A stretch of 64,000 nt of DNA from Siphonobacter aquaeclarae (GCF_900103285.1 NZ_FNGS01000005.1:368579-432578); one strand, 5' to 3'. Positions 34,431 through 44,477 are shown, numbered from the stretch's first letter. Program-made: numbers and translations. Notes: generated by a model not told the origin, from the letters alone.

Positions 34431-36131
34431 TCAGAACTGATACGAGAGGCCGGCAAGGAAATTGACGCCCTGCTGACGGTAGCTCTGGTAGCGTTCGTAG
34501 TTCTTTCCGATGATGTTGTTAACACCGACAAAACCGGAAATCCGATCGGTAACCAGGTACGTCGTCTTCAGGTTCAGATCGATGATCGTAGGCAGTTTCC
34601 GCTCCGCCATGGTCACCGGGTTCTGACCCTTCAGCCCTCCGATCACGTAGAAATCCGTGCTGATAATCAGTTTCTGCTTGAACGTCACGGTATTATTCCA
34701 GGATGCCGTCACGGTCGGACGATGCCAGGCTTTGTCAAGTTGCTTCAGGTCATACCCGAAGAAATCGAACTTAAGGAATGACCGCCACCAATCCTGGTGC
34801 TGGTAGTTGATCTGACCGGAAACATTGATCACGTTTGAAAGGCCATTATCCGCCGGTCTGTCGTACAAAACATCAAAACGGGCTGTGTCTTTCACGGCGT
34901 TATTGAAGAAATACAGGTTCCGATACCCGCCGAATGACACTTTCGCTTCATAGTTAAAGCCTCCCTTGATCGCGCCCTTCGTACCGATGTAGATATCACG
35001 GACTTTCTCGGTATTCAGCAGGGTGACGTTCGGAGCCAGCCACTGATTCTCGTCGAGCAGGCTGGCCAGGGTATTCCGGTGCACATCCCCTTCATACCCT
35101 GCAAAGAGGTGAATATCCTCCAGCGGCTGGAAATCAATCGTCACTACCGGATAGGCATGCGTCGGCTTGGCGAGGGTATTGAGGTTGTCCGTCTCGTGTA
35201 CGACGTTGATTCCCCCAATGATACTGAAGCGGTCGGTCCGGTACTGAAACGTCGGCTTAATCCGGAACAGATTCCGGTTATTCGTCAGAGAATCAGCCCG
35301 TTGCGTAATGTAAGCATCTCCGGCAAGGTGCGCCAGGAAGTTTTCCGTTACCGGGAAAGTGGCCTTCAGGTTCGTACCCCAGTCGTATTCGCTCGCTTCC
35401 GTAAAGCTCGACAGGGCCCGCAGTTTCGTTTTGATCGAATAGTCGATAAGGGCGTCCTTCTTGGTGTTTTCCAGTCCGACTCCCGCCGTAAAGTTATTCA
35501 GAACCTGCTTGATGCTCTCCCGCGTCGGGACGTCAGCAGTCCGTTTGTACCCGTAGAAGTAAAACTGATTCCGGTCGTACCCCAGGTTTCCGTCCAGCTT
35601 GAGATTATTGGTGACATACTTGCCGCCCAGCTGGATCAATTGTTGGCTGGTAGCAGAATTTTTGCCGTCAACCGGCCCGTTCGCCGTCGAATTATGCTTC
35701 AGCTTGATACTGACGCCATAAGGCAGATCCGCGCGGGAATTGATATTGGCTTCCGCCAGAAAACGGCCGTAGTTGCCGGCGCCTACCTTCACTTCGGAGT
35801 TATACAACGCCTGTTCGTTCTGAGACTTAGGCAGTTCCGTCGCTACCGGGTTAAATTTGGGTGGGCCCACAATCAGTTTTTGATCCGTGAACTGGTACCG
35901 CAGCGGCTGCTTGTCAGGACGGGCGTTCTGTGACTGAGGAATCTTCTCAATGTTCCGGTGCTGGGTAGTCAGGTTGATTTTCCGCTCCCGGACGATGTCA
36001 ATTTCCCCCGACTGGATCTCCCCTTCTCCCTGATTAACTTTTCCCTTCGTCTGGGCGAAAGCGGAGACCGTCAGGCTCACCAGCCCCATGACGCGCAGTG
36101 ACTGAAGGATAGCTTTTTTATGATAAAACAT
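34431..36131 (-). CDS. Outer-membrane beta-barrel protein, TonB-receptor-like barrel without plug
   Basis: 566 residues. Leader with export signal ending SAFAQ (~27). Many alternating hydrophobic/aromatic strands (LQLGGKYVTNNLKLDGNLGYDRN, NINSRADLPYGVSIKLKHNS) and a terminal Phe (LSYQF) typical of BAM substrates. The second half contains repeats such as FKQKLIISTDFYVIGGL and TTYLVTDRISGFVGVNNI, like the barrel of TonB-dependent receptors, but no plug domain or TonB box is visible. Upstream 48 nt away is the large TPR protein gene; the pair likely forms one operon and one complex. Cargo or function unknown. Confidence 0.8.
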   Translation of the reverse strand: MFYHKKAILQSLRVMGLVSLTVSAFAQTKGKVNQGEGEIQSGEIDIVRERKINLTTQHRNIEKIPQSQNARPDKQPLRYQFTDQKLIVGPPKFNPVATELPKSQNEQALYNSEVKVGAGNYGRFLAEANINSRADLPYGVSIKLKHNSTANGPVDGKNSATSQQLIQLGGKYVTNNLKLDGNLGYDRNQFYFYGYKRTADVPTRESIKQVLNNFTAGVGLENTKKDALIDYSIKTKLRALSSFTEASEYDWGTNLKATFPVTENFLAHLAGDAYITQRADSLTNNRNLFRIKPTFQYRTDRFSIIGGINVVHETDNLNTLAKPTHAYPVVTIDFQPLEDIHLFAGYEGDVHRNTLASLLDENQWLAPNVTLLNTEKVRDIYIGTKGAIKGGFNYEAKVSFGGYRNLYFFNNAVKDTARFDVLYDRPADNGLSNVINVSGQINYQHQDWWRSFLKFDFFGYDLKQLDKAWHRPTVTASWNNTVTFKQKLIISTDFYVIGGLKGQNPVTMAERKLPTIIDLNLKTTYLVTDRISGFVGVNNIIGKNYERYQSYRQQGVNFLAGLSYQF

Positions 36132-36179
36132 TCGATGTCAGACAGTTAAATACGTTTTCGGATTCGGTTCGTGCGGGGA

Positions 36180-39100
36180 CTACTTAATAAGCGCCAGTTT
36201 CCGTTTTGCTTCTTCGACTACGGCCTTGTCTTCAGCTCCCTCGATAATCGTGTTCAGGAGAGCCTTGGCCTGATACCCCTCATTGAGGCAGACATACACA
36301 TCGGAAAGCAGGAGGAAGCCCTGATCGATCCATTTCTGATCGCTGAACTGTTCCTTGAGTTCGTTGATGATTTTGTCTCTGGATTCCTTGCACTTTTTCT
36401 CTTTGAACAGAATCGCTGCCACATTGTAAATCGCTTCTGCTCCGTACGAATCCTTGCCCAGTTTCGCCGTTTTCTCGAATTCTTCGATGGCGCGTTTGTT
36501 GTCTCCTTTTGCGAGTGCAATCTTTCCGGCCGTCAACTGCGCGCGGTTGCGGGCGCCGGTGACAGAATTATCCCCGTTGATCACCTCTTTCGCATAAATC
36601 AGTGCGGAATCCGGCTTCGGCAGCGCGAGGTACGCATCCATCAGACCTAATTGGGCAGCAACCTTGTCTTTGTTATTCGCAGCGGCCCGGTACAATACCT
36701 GGTATCCACGGACTGCGCCCCGGTAATTCTGATTCTGGAACTCAATTTCGCCGACGCGCTGTGCCGCCCGGTTTACAAATGAGGTCTTGTTTTCACTGAT
36801 TACCTTGTTGTAATAGCGGAGCGCGCTGATTTTGTCCTCGGTCCGGAAGTAGGAGTCGCCCAGGTAGTAGTTTGCTTCAGGCAGGTAGGCGCTTCCCGGA
36901 TAGCGTTGGAAAAACTCGAGCAGCGCTTCAACCGCCTGAGGATATTTCTCGCTGAAATACAGGTTCTTCGCTGCTTCGTACTTGATTTTTTCGAGGGATT
37001 CATCCGACGGATTACCCTGCTCATACCCTTTCAGAATCTGGGCAAAGTCTTCCGGGCGACCTACTGCATTCAAGGCGTCCTGCACCCCCAGCAACGCAGA
37101 TTCCGCGCTCTTCGAACCGGCGTATTTGGTCAGGATAATTTTGTAATCCGCAATTGCCTCGTCGTACTTCTTCAGGTTGGAATTGGCAATTGCGCGCTGC
37201 AGGAATGCCGCATGCAGAATCGGACTATTCGGCCGCTCCTGAATCACGCGGGTAAACTGACGAACCGCAATGGGGTAATTCTGCTGATTCAGTTCAACCA
37301 TCCCCAACTGGAACATCGCGTCATCCGAATATGGTGAGTTCGGATACTGGTTCAGCATCTGGCTGAGGGTCGTTTTCGCTTCGGCGTATTTACCCGCATA
37401 AAGCAACGATAACCCTTTGTTGTACAACGCATTATCTTTATCGCTCTTGCCGGCTACTACTACCTGATCGTAGATCTTGTTCGCTTCGTCGTACCGCTTG
37501 GCTACCAAGTAGGTATCGGCAAGGCGAATCATGGCATCTTCATAATTGCGCCGGTCGGTTGCGGGAAGTCCCCGTACGGCGTCGGTATAAGCCTTCAACT
37601 GCGTGGCTGCCTTGTCATAGTCTTTGGTGTTGTAATAAGCATACCCCAGACCATAGCGGCTGCGAATGCGGAAGTCCGGTACCAGGCGGGAGTTTTCCGT
37701 ACTGGCAATCAGCTGATTATACTGAGGGATAACTTCCTCATACTTATGCTGAGCGGAATAGGCTTCCGCCTTGTAAAACTTCGCGGCAGCGGCGATATCC
37801 CGGTTGTCGGTATACTTCGTGGCTTTGTCAAACGCACCAATCGCCTTGTCAAACTGCTCGGCATTGAAAGCGTTAATACCCAGGTTGTAAGCAGCTTGCT
37901 GGTACTGATTTCGTTGTTTCGGAGACAGGTTTCGCTCTTTTTCGAGGTAATCCAGAATTTGCGCGTAGTTGTTGGACAGCAACAGGCCTTCCCCTCTAAG
38001 TTCCTTACTTTCAGGCACATAAGAGCTATTCGGGAAAGCTTTGAGGAATTCGTCGAATTCGCTGACTGCTCCGGCGCCGTTCCCCATATCAAGCTGAAGC
38101 TTCGCATGGTTGAACGAGGCATCTTCTTTCACCGCTGCGTTATAGTTCAGCTTGCGTGCCTGATCAAGCGAGCCGGCTGCAGCCGACAGGTTATCCGTAT
38201 TCAGGTAACTAATTCCCAGGTAGTAAGAGGAATACTGCCCGATCGTATCTTTAGAGGAGCTGAGTTGCTTCAGGTTGGCGATAGCGCCATTGAAATCGTT
38301 GAGGCGGTATTGGGAATAGCCATACCGGTAAGCGGCGGCAGCCGGAAGGCGCCCGCCTTTCAGATTGGTATGGTACTTGTAGTATTCAGCGGCCTTGGCG
38401 TAGTTGCCTTTCTGAAAAAAGACGTCGGCCGTCAGCAGCGACAGCTCATCCAGTTTCTTGCCCGATTTCGGTCCCTGCCGGAGAATCGGCTCGGTATAGG
38501 CCACCAATTTGTCGTACTGTCCCTGGCGGTAGTAGGAATGCGCAATCCAGCCGGGTACTTCGTTTCCGAATTCGCGGGAATTTTCAATTCGCCGGAAATC
38601 TTCCACCGCTCCCGCATAATCCTCATTCTTAAAACGAATAACGCCGGAGTAGTAGCTCGCCGCCGATACATATTCCGACTGGCTCCCAAGTACCTGACCG
38701 AAGGCTTTCAGGGCTTCGTCGTAGCGGTTGGTGTAGTAAAGGGACATGCCGAGCTTAAAGGAGGCGTCGGGACCATAGGCTTTCTGCAAGTATGGAATGG
38801 CCTTGGCATAGTCTCCGGCGTTGTAGTAGTATGCGCCGAGATCTCCATACAATTGCCGCGCTTTCGGGTGCTCTCCGTGATTTTTGACGAAACGCTCGGC
38901 CAGTACTTCCGCTTCCGGGTAGTTCAGGTACAGCGCCGACATGGCGATGTAATACTCCGCGTTGACGGCGTTGAGATCATTTGCCGCCAGTAAACCCTTG
39001 TTCGTCTGGAGATAACGCTTGAATTCCTGAGATGCTGAAGCGTAATTTTTCTTCTCGATAAACTCGACGCCTGCCTGATACAGCGCGTCGGAAGAGGTAT

Positions 39101-39188
39101 ACTGGGTAGTATTCTGCGCGAAGACAGTCTCCGCCGAGTAGAAAGACAGCAGGCATGATCCCAAAAGGGACAAGCGGCGAACACGCAT
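36180..39188 (-). CDS. Large periplasmic TPR protein
   Basis: 1002 residues from ATG 39186-39188 (MRVRRLSLLGSCLLSFYSAETVFAQ split: signal core LLGSCLLSFYS, cleavage after VFAQ). At least 15 tetratricopeptide units cover the mature chain, for example YNAGDYAKAIPYLQKAYG, YKYHTNLKGGRLPAAAAYRYG, YNLGINAFNAEQFDKAIGAF, YYLGDSYFRTEDKISALRYY. Probably periplasmic or outer-membrane associated scaffold; similar TPR proteins partner with outer-membrane barrels in Bacteroidota. It is the first gene of a two-gene unit with the barrel gene (48-nt gap). The frame to 39242 adds residues upstream of the signal peptide and is not used. Confidence 0.88.
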   Translation of the reverse strand: MRVRRLSLLGSCLLSFYSAETVFAQNTTQYTSSDALYQAGVEFIEKKNYASASQEFKRYLQTNKGLLAANDLNAVNAEYYIAMSALYLNYPEAEVLAERFVKNHGEHPKARQLYGDLGAYYYNAGDYAKAIPYLQKAYGPDASFKLGMSLYYTNRYDEALKAFGQVLGSQSEYVSAASYYSGVIRFKNEDYAGAVEDFRRIENSREFGNEVPGWIAHSYYRQGQYDKLVAYTEPILRQGPKSGKKLDELSLLTADVFFQKGNYAKAAEYYKYHTNLKGGRLPAAAAYRYGYSQYRLNDFNGAIANLKQLSSSKDTIGQYSSYYLGISYLNTDNLSAAAGSLDQARKLNYNAAVKEDASFNHAKLQLDMGNGAGAVSEFDEFLKAFPNSSYVPESKELRGEGLLLSNNYAQILDYLEKERNLSPKQRNQYQQAAYNLGINAFNAEQFDKAIGAFDKATKYTDNRDIAAAAKFYKAEAYSAQHKYEEVIPQYNQLIASTENSRLVPDFRIRSRYGLGYAYYNTKDYDKAATQLKAYTDAVRGLPATDRRNYEDAMIRLADTYLVAKRYDEANKIYDQVVVAGKSDKDNALYNKGLSLLYAGKYAEAKTTLSQMLNQYPNSPYSDDAMFQLGMVELNQQNYPIAVRQFTRVIQERPNSPILHAAFLQRAIANSNLKKYDEAIADYKIILTKYAGSKSAESALLGVQDALNAVGRPEDFAQILKGYEQGNPSDESLEKIKYEAAKNLYFSEKYPQAVEALLEFFQRYPGSAYLPEANYYLGDSYFRTEDKISALRYYNKVISENKTSFVNRAAQRVGEIEFQNQNYRGAVRGYQVLYRAAANNKDKVAAQLGLMDAYLALPKPDSALIYAKEVINGDNSVTGARNRAQLTAGKIALAKGDNKRAIEEFEKTAKLGKDSYGAEAIYNVAAILFKEKKCKESRDKIINELKEQFSDQKWIDQGFLLLSDVYVCLNEGYQAKALLNTIIEGAEDKAVVEEAKRKLALIK

Positions 39189-39450
39189 AGGAAAATCGTG
39201 GTTTAGAAACATCCGGTCGAAATTCAAAAATACACAGGCCATTATGGATTCGTCGTCCGCGGTACCTGGAAATAAAATGCCCGAAACTAATCGGTGATGG
39301 TTAAAAAGAAGTAAAAAAGTGAAACCCGAACTGGCGAGACACAGATGTCATGGCTTATTTTCACGCTCTTAACGCAAAGAAAAACAAAACCGTATGTTTC
39401 GGCGCTTCGTCGTTTTCGTTTTTCTTTTTTCTCCGCGGTTTTAACGTTCC

Positions 39451-41190
39451 ATGTACGATTTGCCTTCCGTTCACTATACGCTTTCGATGCCTGAGCCTTC
39501 CACCCATTATTTTCAGGTGGAAATACTGTTTTCAGATCTCCAACATCCTGCTATTCAGGCGCAGGGCTACCTCGATCTGCGGATGCCCGTCTGGATTCCC
39601 GGGTCGTATATGATCCGGGAATATGCCCGGCATATTGATTCCCTGTCTGCTTTTGTGGATGATCTGCCTGTTTCAGTCAAAAAAATACGGAAAAACGCCT
39701 GGCGCATTCCGGTGGGAACCGCCGGGCAACTCCGGGTGACCTATCAGTTGTATGCCAACGAGCTGACCGTCCGCACCAATTTTCTCGACAGCGAACACGG
39801 TTACGCCAACGGAGCGGCCACTTTTGCCTATGCAGAAGAGTTTCGGAACGAGCCCGCTACCCTGACCATCCGCCCGTATGAGGGTTGGAATACCGTTTCC
39901 GTCGCCTTGCCGGCGATCAAAATGCATACCTACCTCGCTGCGAACTACGATATCCTGGCAGACTCCCCTATTGAAATCGGGAATCACACCGAATGGACTT
40001 TCGAGGCCTGTGGGATTCCGCACCGCGTCGCGATGGTAGGTGAATATGCAACCATCTCAGAGTCAAAGCTTTTATCTGACTATATCCGGATTTGTGAGGC
40101 CGCGGCGACAGTCGTAAACCGGCCGCATCCCTGCCGGGAGTACCTGTTCATTGTCCATCATACGGCCCAAAACGGAAGCGGCGGTCTGGAGCACCTTTCG
40201 TCTACCACGCTGCATACCCACCGCAATACCTACGCGAATGAGGCAGCTTATGGCCACTTTCTGGGTCTGGTTGCGCATGAGTATTTTCATTTGTGGAATG
40301 TCAAACGTATCCGGCCGGTAGAACTCGGCCCGTTTAACTACGAAGAGGAGAACTATACCCGCCAGCTTTGGGTAGCGGAAGGATTCACCAGTTTGTTTGA
40401 TAATCACATTCTCCGGAGAGCTAAAATCAGTTCGGTTGAAAAATACCTGGAAGACGTCGCCACGGATTTTAATTATGTGCAGAATACGCCCGGCGCTCAG
40501 GTTCAATCCCTCGCCGATGCCAGTTTTGACGCGTGGATTAAGTACTACCGGCAAACGGAAAATTCCGTTAATAGTCAGGTATCTTACTATGTCAAAGGTG
40601 CAGCAGTTTCGACACTATTGAATCTGAAAATTATCCATGAAACAGCCGGTGAAAAATCACTCGATGATGTTTTGCGCCTGTTGTATGATGAATATTATCT
40701 CCGGTTAAACCGCGGATTTTCGGAGGAAGAGCTTCAAGCTACAGTTGAGCAAGTGGCCGGAAAATCATTGAAAACATTTTTCGAATCCGCTATCTATGGC
40801 ACAGAATCGCTTGACTTTCAGCACTATTTGAATTACGCCGGCTGTCGTCTCATTACCGATCCCGGCGACGGGGGTTTTCTCGGCGCCGTCTTTGCACCCG
40901 GAAAGCCGGTCATTTCAGCGGTACTCCGGGATTCGCCCGCCTGGCAGGCAGGACTGAATGCGTTTGACGAAATCACGGCGATTGACGACACGGGTATTTC
41001 CGATATTCCCCGACACCTTGAGACGCGGGAGCCCGGCGAGCGGCTTCGTCTGGAAATCCGGCGGGCGGGCCGTGTCCTTGTGGCGGAAGTGGAGCTGATA
41101 CCTTCGCCGATGGTGCGCTGGCGGATCGTCCGCGCCGATACAATCACACCGGCACAGGAAACTGTGTTCCGAAAATGGGTCTGGGCATAA
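39451..41190 (+). CDS. M61-family metallopeptidase with PDZ domain
   Basis: 579 residues. The N-terminal beta-domain has PVWIPGSYMIREYARH, typical of M61 glycyl aminopeptidase. The zinc site is GLVAHEYFHLWNVKRIRP (HExxH, near residue 275) with the third ligand in LWVAEGFTSLFDNHI. A C-terminal PDZ (~480-560: VFAPGKPVISAVLRDSPAWQAGLNAFDEITAIDDTGISD) follows. No signal peptide, so cytoplasmic or leaderless. Substrate preference: M61 members favour N-terminal Gly/Ala, not shown here. Upstream there is a 262-bp gap to the TPR gene; downstream an A-rich terminator hairpin for the opposite gene. Confidence 0.93.
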   Translation: MYDLPSVHYTLSMPEPSTHYFQVEILFSDLQHPAIQAQGYLDLRMPVWIPGSYMIREYARHIDSLSAFVDDLPVSVKKIRKNAWRIPVGTAGQLRVTYQLYANELTVRTNFLDSEHGYANGAATFAYAEEFRNEPATLTIRPYEGWNTVSVALPAIKMHTYLAANYDILADSPIEIGNHTEWTFEACGIPHRVAMVGEYATISESKLLSDYIRICEAAATVVNRPHPCREYLFIVHHTAQNGSGGLEHLSSTTLHTHRNTYANEAAYGHFLGLVAHEYFHLWNVKRIRPVELGPFNYEEENYTRQLWVAEGFTSLFDNHILRRAKISSVEKYLEDVATDFNYVQNTPGAQVQSLADASFDAWIKYYRQTENSVNSQVSYYVKGAAVSTLLNLKIIHETAGEKSLDDVLRLLYDEYYLRLNRGFSEEELQATVEQVAGKSLKTFFESAIYGTESLDFQHYLNYAGCRLITDPGDGGFLGAVFAPGKPVISAVLRDSPAWQAGLNAFDEITAIDDTGISDIPRHLETREPGERLRLEIRRAGRVLVAEVELIPSPMVRWRIVRADTITPAQETVFRKWVWA

Positions 41191-41216
41191 AAAAACGGCG
41201 CCTGACAGACGCCGTT
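41191..41216 (-). terminator. Terminator of the 41228-41473 gene
   Basis: AACGGCG (41194-41200) pairs with CGCCGTT (41210-41216); on the minus strand a T-run follows. It may also serve the M61 gene. Confidence 0.75.
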
Positions 41217-41227
41217 GATGTCATACA

Positions 41228-41473
41228 TCAGTCTTCGACTTCCTCGAGGGCTTCCTCCCAGTCTCTGGCCATGGCTTCGAACCGTGCCAGGACTTTGTCC
41301 AGAAAAGGACCCGTCACGACTTCCCTGAGGTCTTCCTCGCTGGAGATGTCGTACTCATTGATTTTGTAAGTTTGTTCCAATTGGCCGGCTTCGATTTTCA
41401 CGATATACCGGCTGTTCCAGGCGTACAGTGTAATTTTACACGACGGATGCGAAATTTCTCCGATTACTTTCAT
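41228..41473 (-). CDS. Small conserved-looking acidic protein, unknown function
   Basis: 81 residues: MKVIGEISHPSCKITLYAWN, then YIVKIEAGQLEQTYKINEYD and an acidic helix (EEDLREVV, ARFEAMARDWEEALEEVED). The mixed beta start and acidic helical end look like a real small cytoplasmic protein. Its ATG is separated from the ATG of the divergent TPR gene by only 6 nt, so each promoter must lie in the other's coding region or the transcripts are leaderless. Confidence 0.7.
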   Translation of the reverse strand: MKVIGEISHPSCKITLYAWNSRYIVKIEAGQLEQTYKINEYDISSEEDLREVVTGPFLDKVLARFEAMARDWEEALEEVED

Positions 41474-41479
41474 TGTCTC

Positions 41480-42553
41480 ATGAAGGCATTTTCTTTCAAA
41501 TACCTCGGTTTTGTTGCCACAACTGGTGCGAATATCTTATTTCTCCTGCTATTTCTTTCGATCTTTTTGATTTCCTGCGGAGACCAGAAAGGGCAGGAAG
41601 CGTATCAGTTCTTCATCCGGGGCAATGAGCAACTGCTCAAGACCAATTACCCGGAAGCGATCCGCTTCTACGACGAAGCCCTTAAAAAGAAACCTGAATT
41701 TCCGGAGGCGTTGACCAACCGGGGCGTTGCACATACGCAGCGCGGCGAAATGGACCAGGCCATCGAGGATTTGAATAACTCGCTGAAAATCAATAACAAA
41801 GTCGGGAATACCTACCAGGCGAGGGGTAATTACTTTACCCTGACGGGAGATTTCGCCAAAGCGCGTCAGGACCTGGAAGAGGCTGTTAAGCTTATACCCG
41901 ATTCATCGGCATCCTGGGCGTTGCTCGGAAACGCCCAGTACATGAGCGGACAGGAAGAGCAGGCGTTCCAGTCCTTCGACCGTGCGGTGAAGGTCCGCCC
42001 TTCAGACTATTCCATCTATGCCTTCCGTGGATGGATTTATGTTCTCCGGAAAGAATACGACAAAGCGGCTGCCGATTTCCGGCAAGCATTGAAGTACCGA
42101 CCCGACGAACCAAGTACAGTCAATAACCTGTCCATGGTGACGACGCAGCTCGGAGATGCGCAGGAAGGGTTGAAAATTGCAGATAAAGCAGTGAAAATCA
42201 CGGAAGGAAAGCTCCTGGCGTACGCGGTAAACAACCGCGCTTTTGCCTTGCTCGAGCTCAATCGCCCTGACGATGCCAAACCGGAACTGGACCGTTCCAT
42301 CCGCCTCGATGATCAGAACACCTGGGCGTACCGGAATCTGGGAATATACTACCTGAAGAAACAGCAGCACGCCGAAGCGCTCGCCCAACTGCTTAAAGCT
42401 GAGAAGATGGACCCTTCGGTCGACGATCTCTACTTTTACCTGGGCTCTGCCTACAAGGCTGCCGGCCGGTCCGATCAGGCATGTACTTCCTTCCGGCGGG
42501 GCGTTACACTTCACGAAAAGAAATCAGCGGAGGCCGTGAAAAACTGCCGGTAG
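41480..42553 (+). CDS. TPR lipoprotein
   Basis: 357 residues from ATG 41480. The leader ends in the lipobox LISC (after FLLLFLSIF), so it is a lipoprotein. The mature chain is eight to nine tetratricopeptide units, including EAIRFYDEALKKKPEFPEAL, AIEDLNNSLKINNKVGNTY, ALLGNAQYMSGQEEQAFQSF and NLGIYYLKKQQHAEALAQLL. TPR lipoproteins usually scaffold envelope complexes. It follows back-to-back with the 81-residue gene and ends at a long-looped terminator (42554-42625). Confidence 0.85.
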   Translation: MKAFSFKYLGFVATTGANILFLLLFLSIFLISCGDQKGQEAYQFFIRGNEQLLKTNYPEAIRFYDEALKKKPEFPEALTNRGVAHTQRGEMDQAIEDLNNSLKINNKVGNTYQARGNYFTLTGDFAKARQDLEEAVKLIPDSSASWALLGNAQYMSGQEEQAFQSFDRAVKVRPSDYSIYAFRGWIYVLRKEYDKAAADFRQALKYRPDEPSTVNNLSMVTTQLGDAQEGLKIADKAVKITEGKLLAYAVNNRAFALLELNRPDDAKPELDRSIRLDDQNTWAYRNLGIYYLKKQQHAEALAQLLKAEKMDPSVDDLYFYLGSAYKAAGRSDQACTSFRRGVTLHEKKSAEAVKNCR

Positions 42554-42631
42554 CAACCGCCTGAGAATTACCTATTCCTTACCGAATATCAGGCACGAAT
42601 AGTTTACGCAAATCTCAGGCGGTTGTTTTTT
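42554..42631 (+). terminator. Terminator of the TPR lipoprotein gene with a 46-nt loop
   Basis: CAACCGCCTGAGA (42554-42566) and TCTCAGGCGGTTG (42613-42625) are exact 13-bp arms, followed by TTTTTT. The first arm starts right after the TAG stop. Confidence 0.8.
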
Positions 42632-42691
42632 CAGCAATTTGCTTCTAACTGTTTCCGTATCTATTACGGTATCAGGATGTTACAAGAAGCA

Positions 42692-44407
42692 TTAGCTCCG
42701 TTTTCCTGCTGCTTTAAATTCGGCGAAGTATTTTTGATTGCGCTCGGGGTCTGTACTGATTTCCAGCAACTTAGGTTTATCTCCCTCTTTTTTCAGTTCA
42801 GACAGGCCTTTCCGGAGCGCTGCTTCGTCGCCAGCCGGAAAGTAATCGATGCCGGCATCTGCACATACCCGTTCGGCGGAAGTATGATGACGGGTTTCGA
42901 AGTACTGCCCGAGTTCCGGCTGTCGGGCCGGGCCGTCGATCATGCGGAAAATACTTCCTCCGGAATTGTTCAGCAAAACAATCCGAAGGTTCGCCGGCAG
43001 CTGCGGATGCCACAGAGCATTCCGGTCGTAGAAAAAGGCCACGTCTCCAATGAGGAGGTATACCGGCTCGTCCGAAACCAGCGCGGCGCCGACGGCGGTA
43101 CTCAGACAACCATCGATACCACTGGTTCCTCTGTTGGAAAGCACGGTTACCTGTCGCCCGCGCAACCCCAGGAAATTGGCATAGCGCACGGATAGACTAT
43201 TGGCGAGGTGAAGTTGAGCGGGTTCGGGCAGCGTGTCAAGTACTTCTGCAACGGCAGCAAGTTCTCCAAAGGAGTCAAATGCCGATACAGCCTGAAAAAT
43301 AGTCTTCCGCGCCTGCATATCTGCGGCTTCCCACCGGGCCAGAAGGTCCGAGTCCGGTTCTTCGTCGCCATCCTTGTAGGCCCGCATATCGAGCGTCTCC
43401 AGCATGTTCCGGAAGAAGTACTCCGGTTGGACGGGGAACTGATGCGTCAGTGTCTGGAAAGGATCGATCAGCTCCGGCCGGAGCGACAGATGCCAATGCA
43501 GAAACGGCTTATGTTTCCGGAAATAGAGTTTGATATTCTTCGAGATGAATGAATCCCCGAAAGTGATGAGCAGGTCGGGCTGCAGCTCGTCGCCGGCAAG
43601 CGGCAGAAAATAGTCCTGGTGGGACACAAATGTCCCCGTCTGATGAATGTTGGAGATAATATCCCCGACGATGGGGATACCAAACTCGGCCCGTAGCTGT
43701 TCGAGAATACCTGTCAACTCACTGGAATAGCCTTGAAGCTGCCCCGCGGCGATGAGGATACGGCCCGCGTGCCGCTCGAGTGTCTCAGCGATTTCCGCCC
43801 AGGTTTCCGGCGTCAGCACCGGCTCCGCCCCTACCCGGATCATTTGCCGCGGTCGGCCGAAACGGTATACTTCCGTTTCTGTCGGGTAGAAGGGCTCGCG
43901 TATGGGTACGTTGATATGAACAGGCCCGGGCACCGCAGTCCCGGCCAGGTTAATTGCTTCGTTGACCTGACGTTCGATGCTCCACAGCGCGTCAGGATGC
44001 GTGTAATCCGCCGGTAATTCAAACGCCTTTTTGACGTGTTTTCCAAAGACATCCCGCTGGTAGATCATTTGTCCGTCCTGCTGCCCGATCCACTCCGGCG
44101 GCCGGTCGGCGGTTAATACCAACAATGGTATTCCGAGGAAAAACGCTTCCGTCACAGCCGGAACCAGGTTGGAAGCCGCTGTGCCTGAGGTACATACAAC
44201 AGCGACAGGTTCCTGTAGTTGCTGAGCCATACCCAACGCCACATATCCAGCTGAACGTTCATCCGGTATCACTTTGGTTTGAATGGAAGAGTGTCGGGCA
44301 AAAGCCAGTGTCAGCGCAGCGGAGCGTGAGCCGGGAGAAATCACCACGTGCCGGATTCCCCGTTCAGCACAGAGTGCCACGAGGTCAAGAAGGGGCTGTA
44401 AAATCAT
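42692..44407 (-). CDS. menD: 2-succinyl-5-enolpyruvyl-6-hydroxy-3-cyclohexene-1-carboxylate synthase
   Basis: 571 residues. MenD is a ThDP enzyme of menaquinone synthesis that joins isochorismate with 2-oxoglutarate. The N-terminal motif HVVISPGSRSAALTLAFARH, the cofactor-activating glutamate in VIPDERSAGYVALG (Glu50), AVVCTSGTAASNLVPAVTEA, and the C-terminal ThDP/Mg signature GDVAFFYDRNAL with LLNNSGGSIFRM are all as in MenD. Other men genes are not in this window. Menaquinone as the quinone fits Bacteroidota. A composite hairpin element lies upstream of the start. Confidence 0.96.
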   Translation of the reverse strand: MILQPLLDLVALCAERGIRHVVISPGSRSAALTLAFARHSSIQTKVIPDERSAGYVALGMAQQLQEPVAVVCTSGTAASNLVPAVTEAFFLGIPLLVLTADRPPEWIGQQDGQMIYQRDVFGKHVKKAFELPADYTHPDALWSIERQVNEAINLAGTAVPGPVHINVPIREPFYPTETEVYRFGRPRQMIRVGAEPVLTPETWAEIAETLERHAGRILIAAGQLQGYSSELTGILEQLRAEFGIPIVGDIISNIHQTGTFVSHQDYFLPLAGDELQPDLLITFGDSFISKNIKLYFRKHKPFLHWHLSLRPELIDPFQTLTHQFPVQPEYFFRNMLETLDMRAYKDGDEEPDSDLLARWEAADMQARKTIFQAVSAFDSFGELAAVAEVLDTLPEPAQLHLANSLSVRYANFLGLRGRQVTVLSNRGTSGIDGCLSTAVGAALVSDEPVYLLIGDVAFFYDRNALWHPQLPANLRIVLLNNSGGSIFRMIDGPARQPELGQYFETRHHTSAERVCADAGIDYFPAGDEAALRKGLSELKKEGDKPKLLEISTDPERNQKYFAEFKAAGKRS

Positions 44408-44477
44408 GGTGGCAAAGGTAGGCAGCAGGAATGAGTTTTGGGAGGGGTTTCTTATGCTGAAAGGCGCCCTTTCCCGG

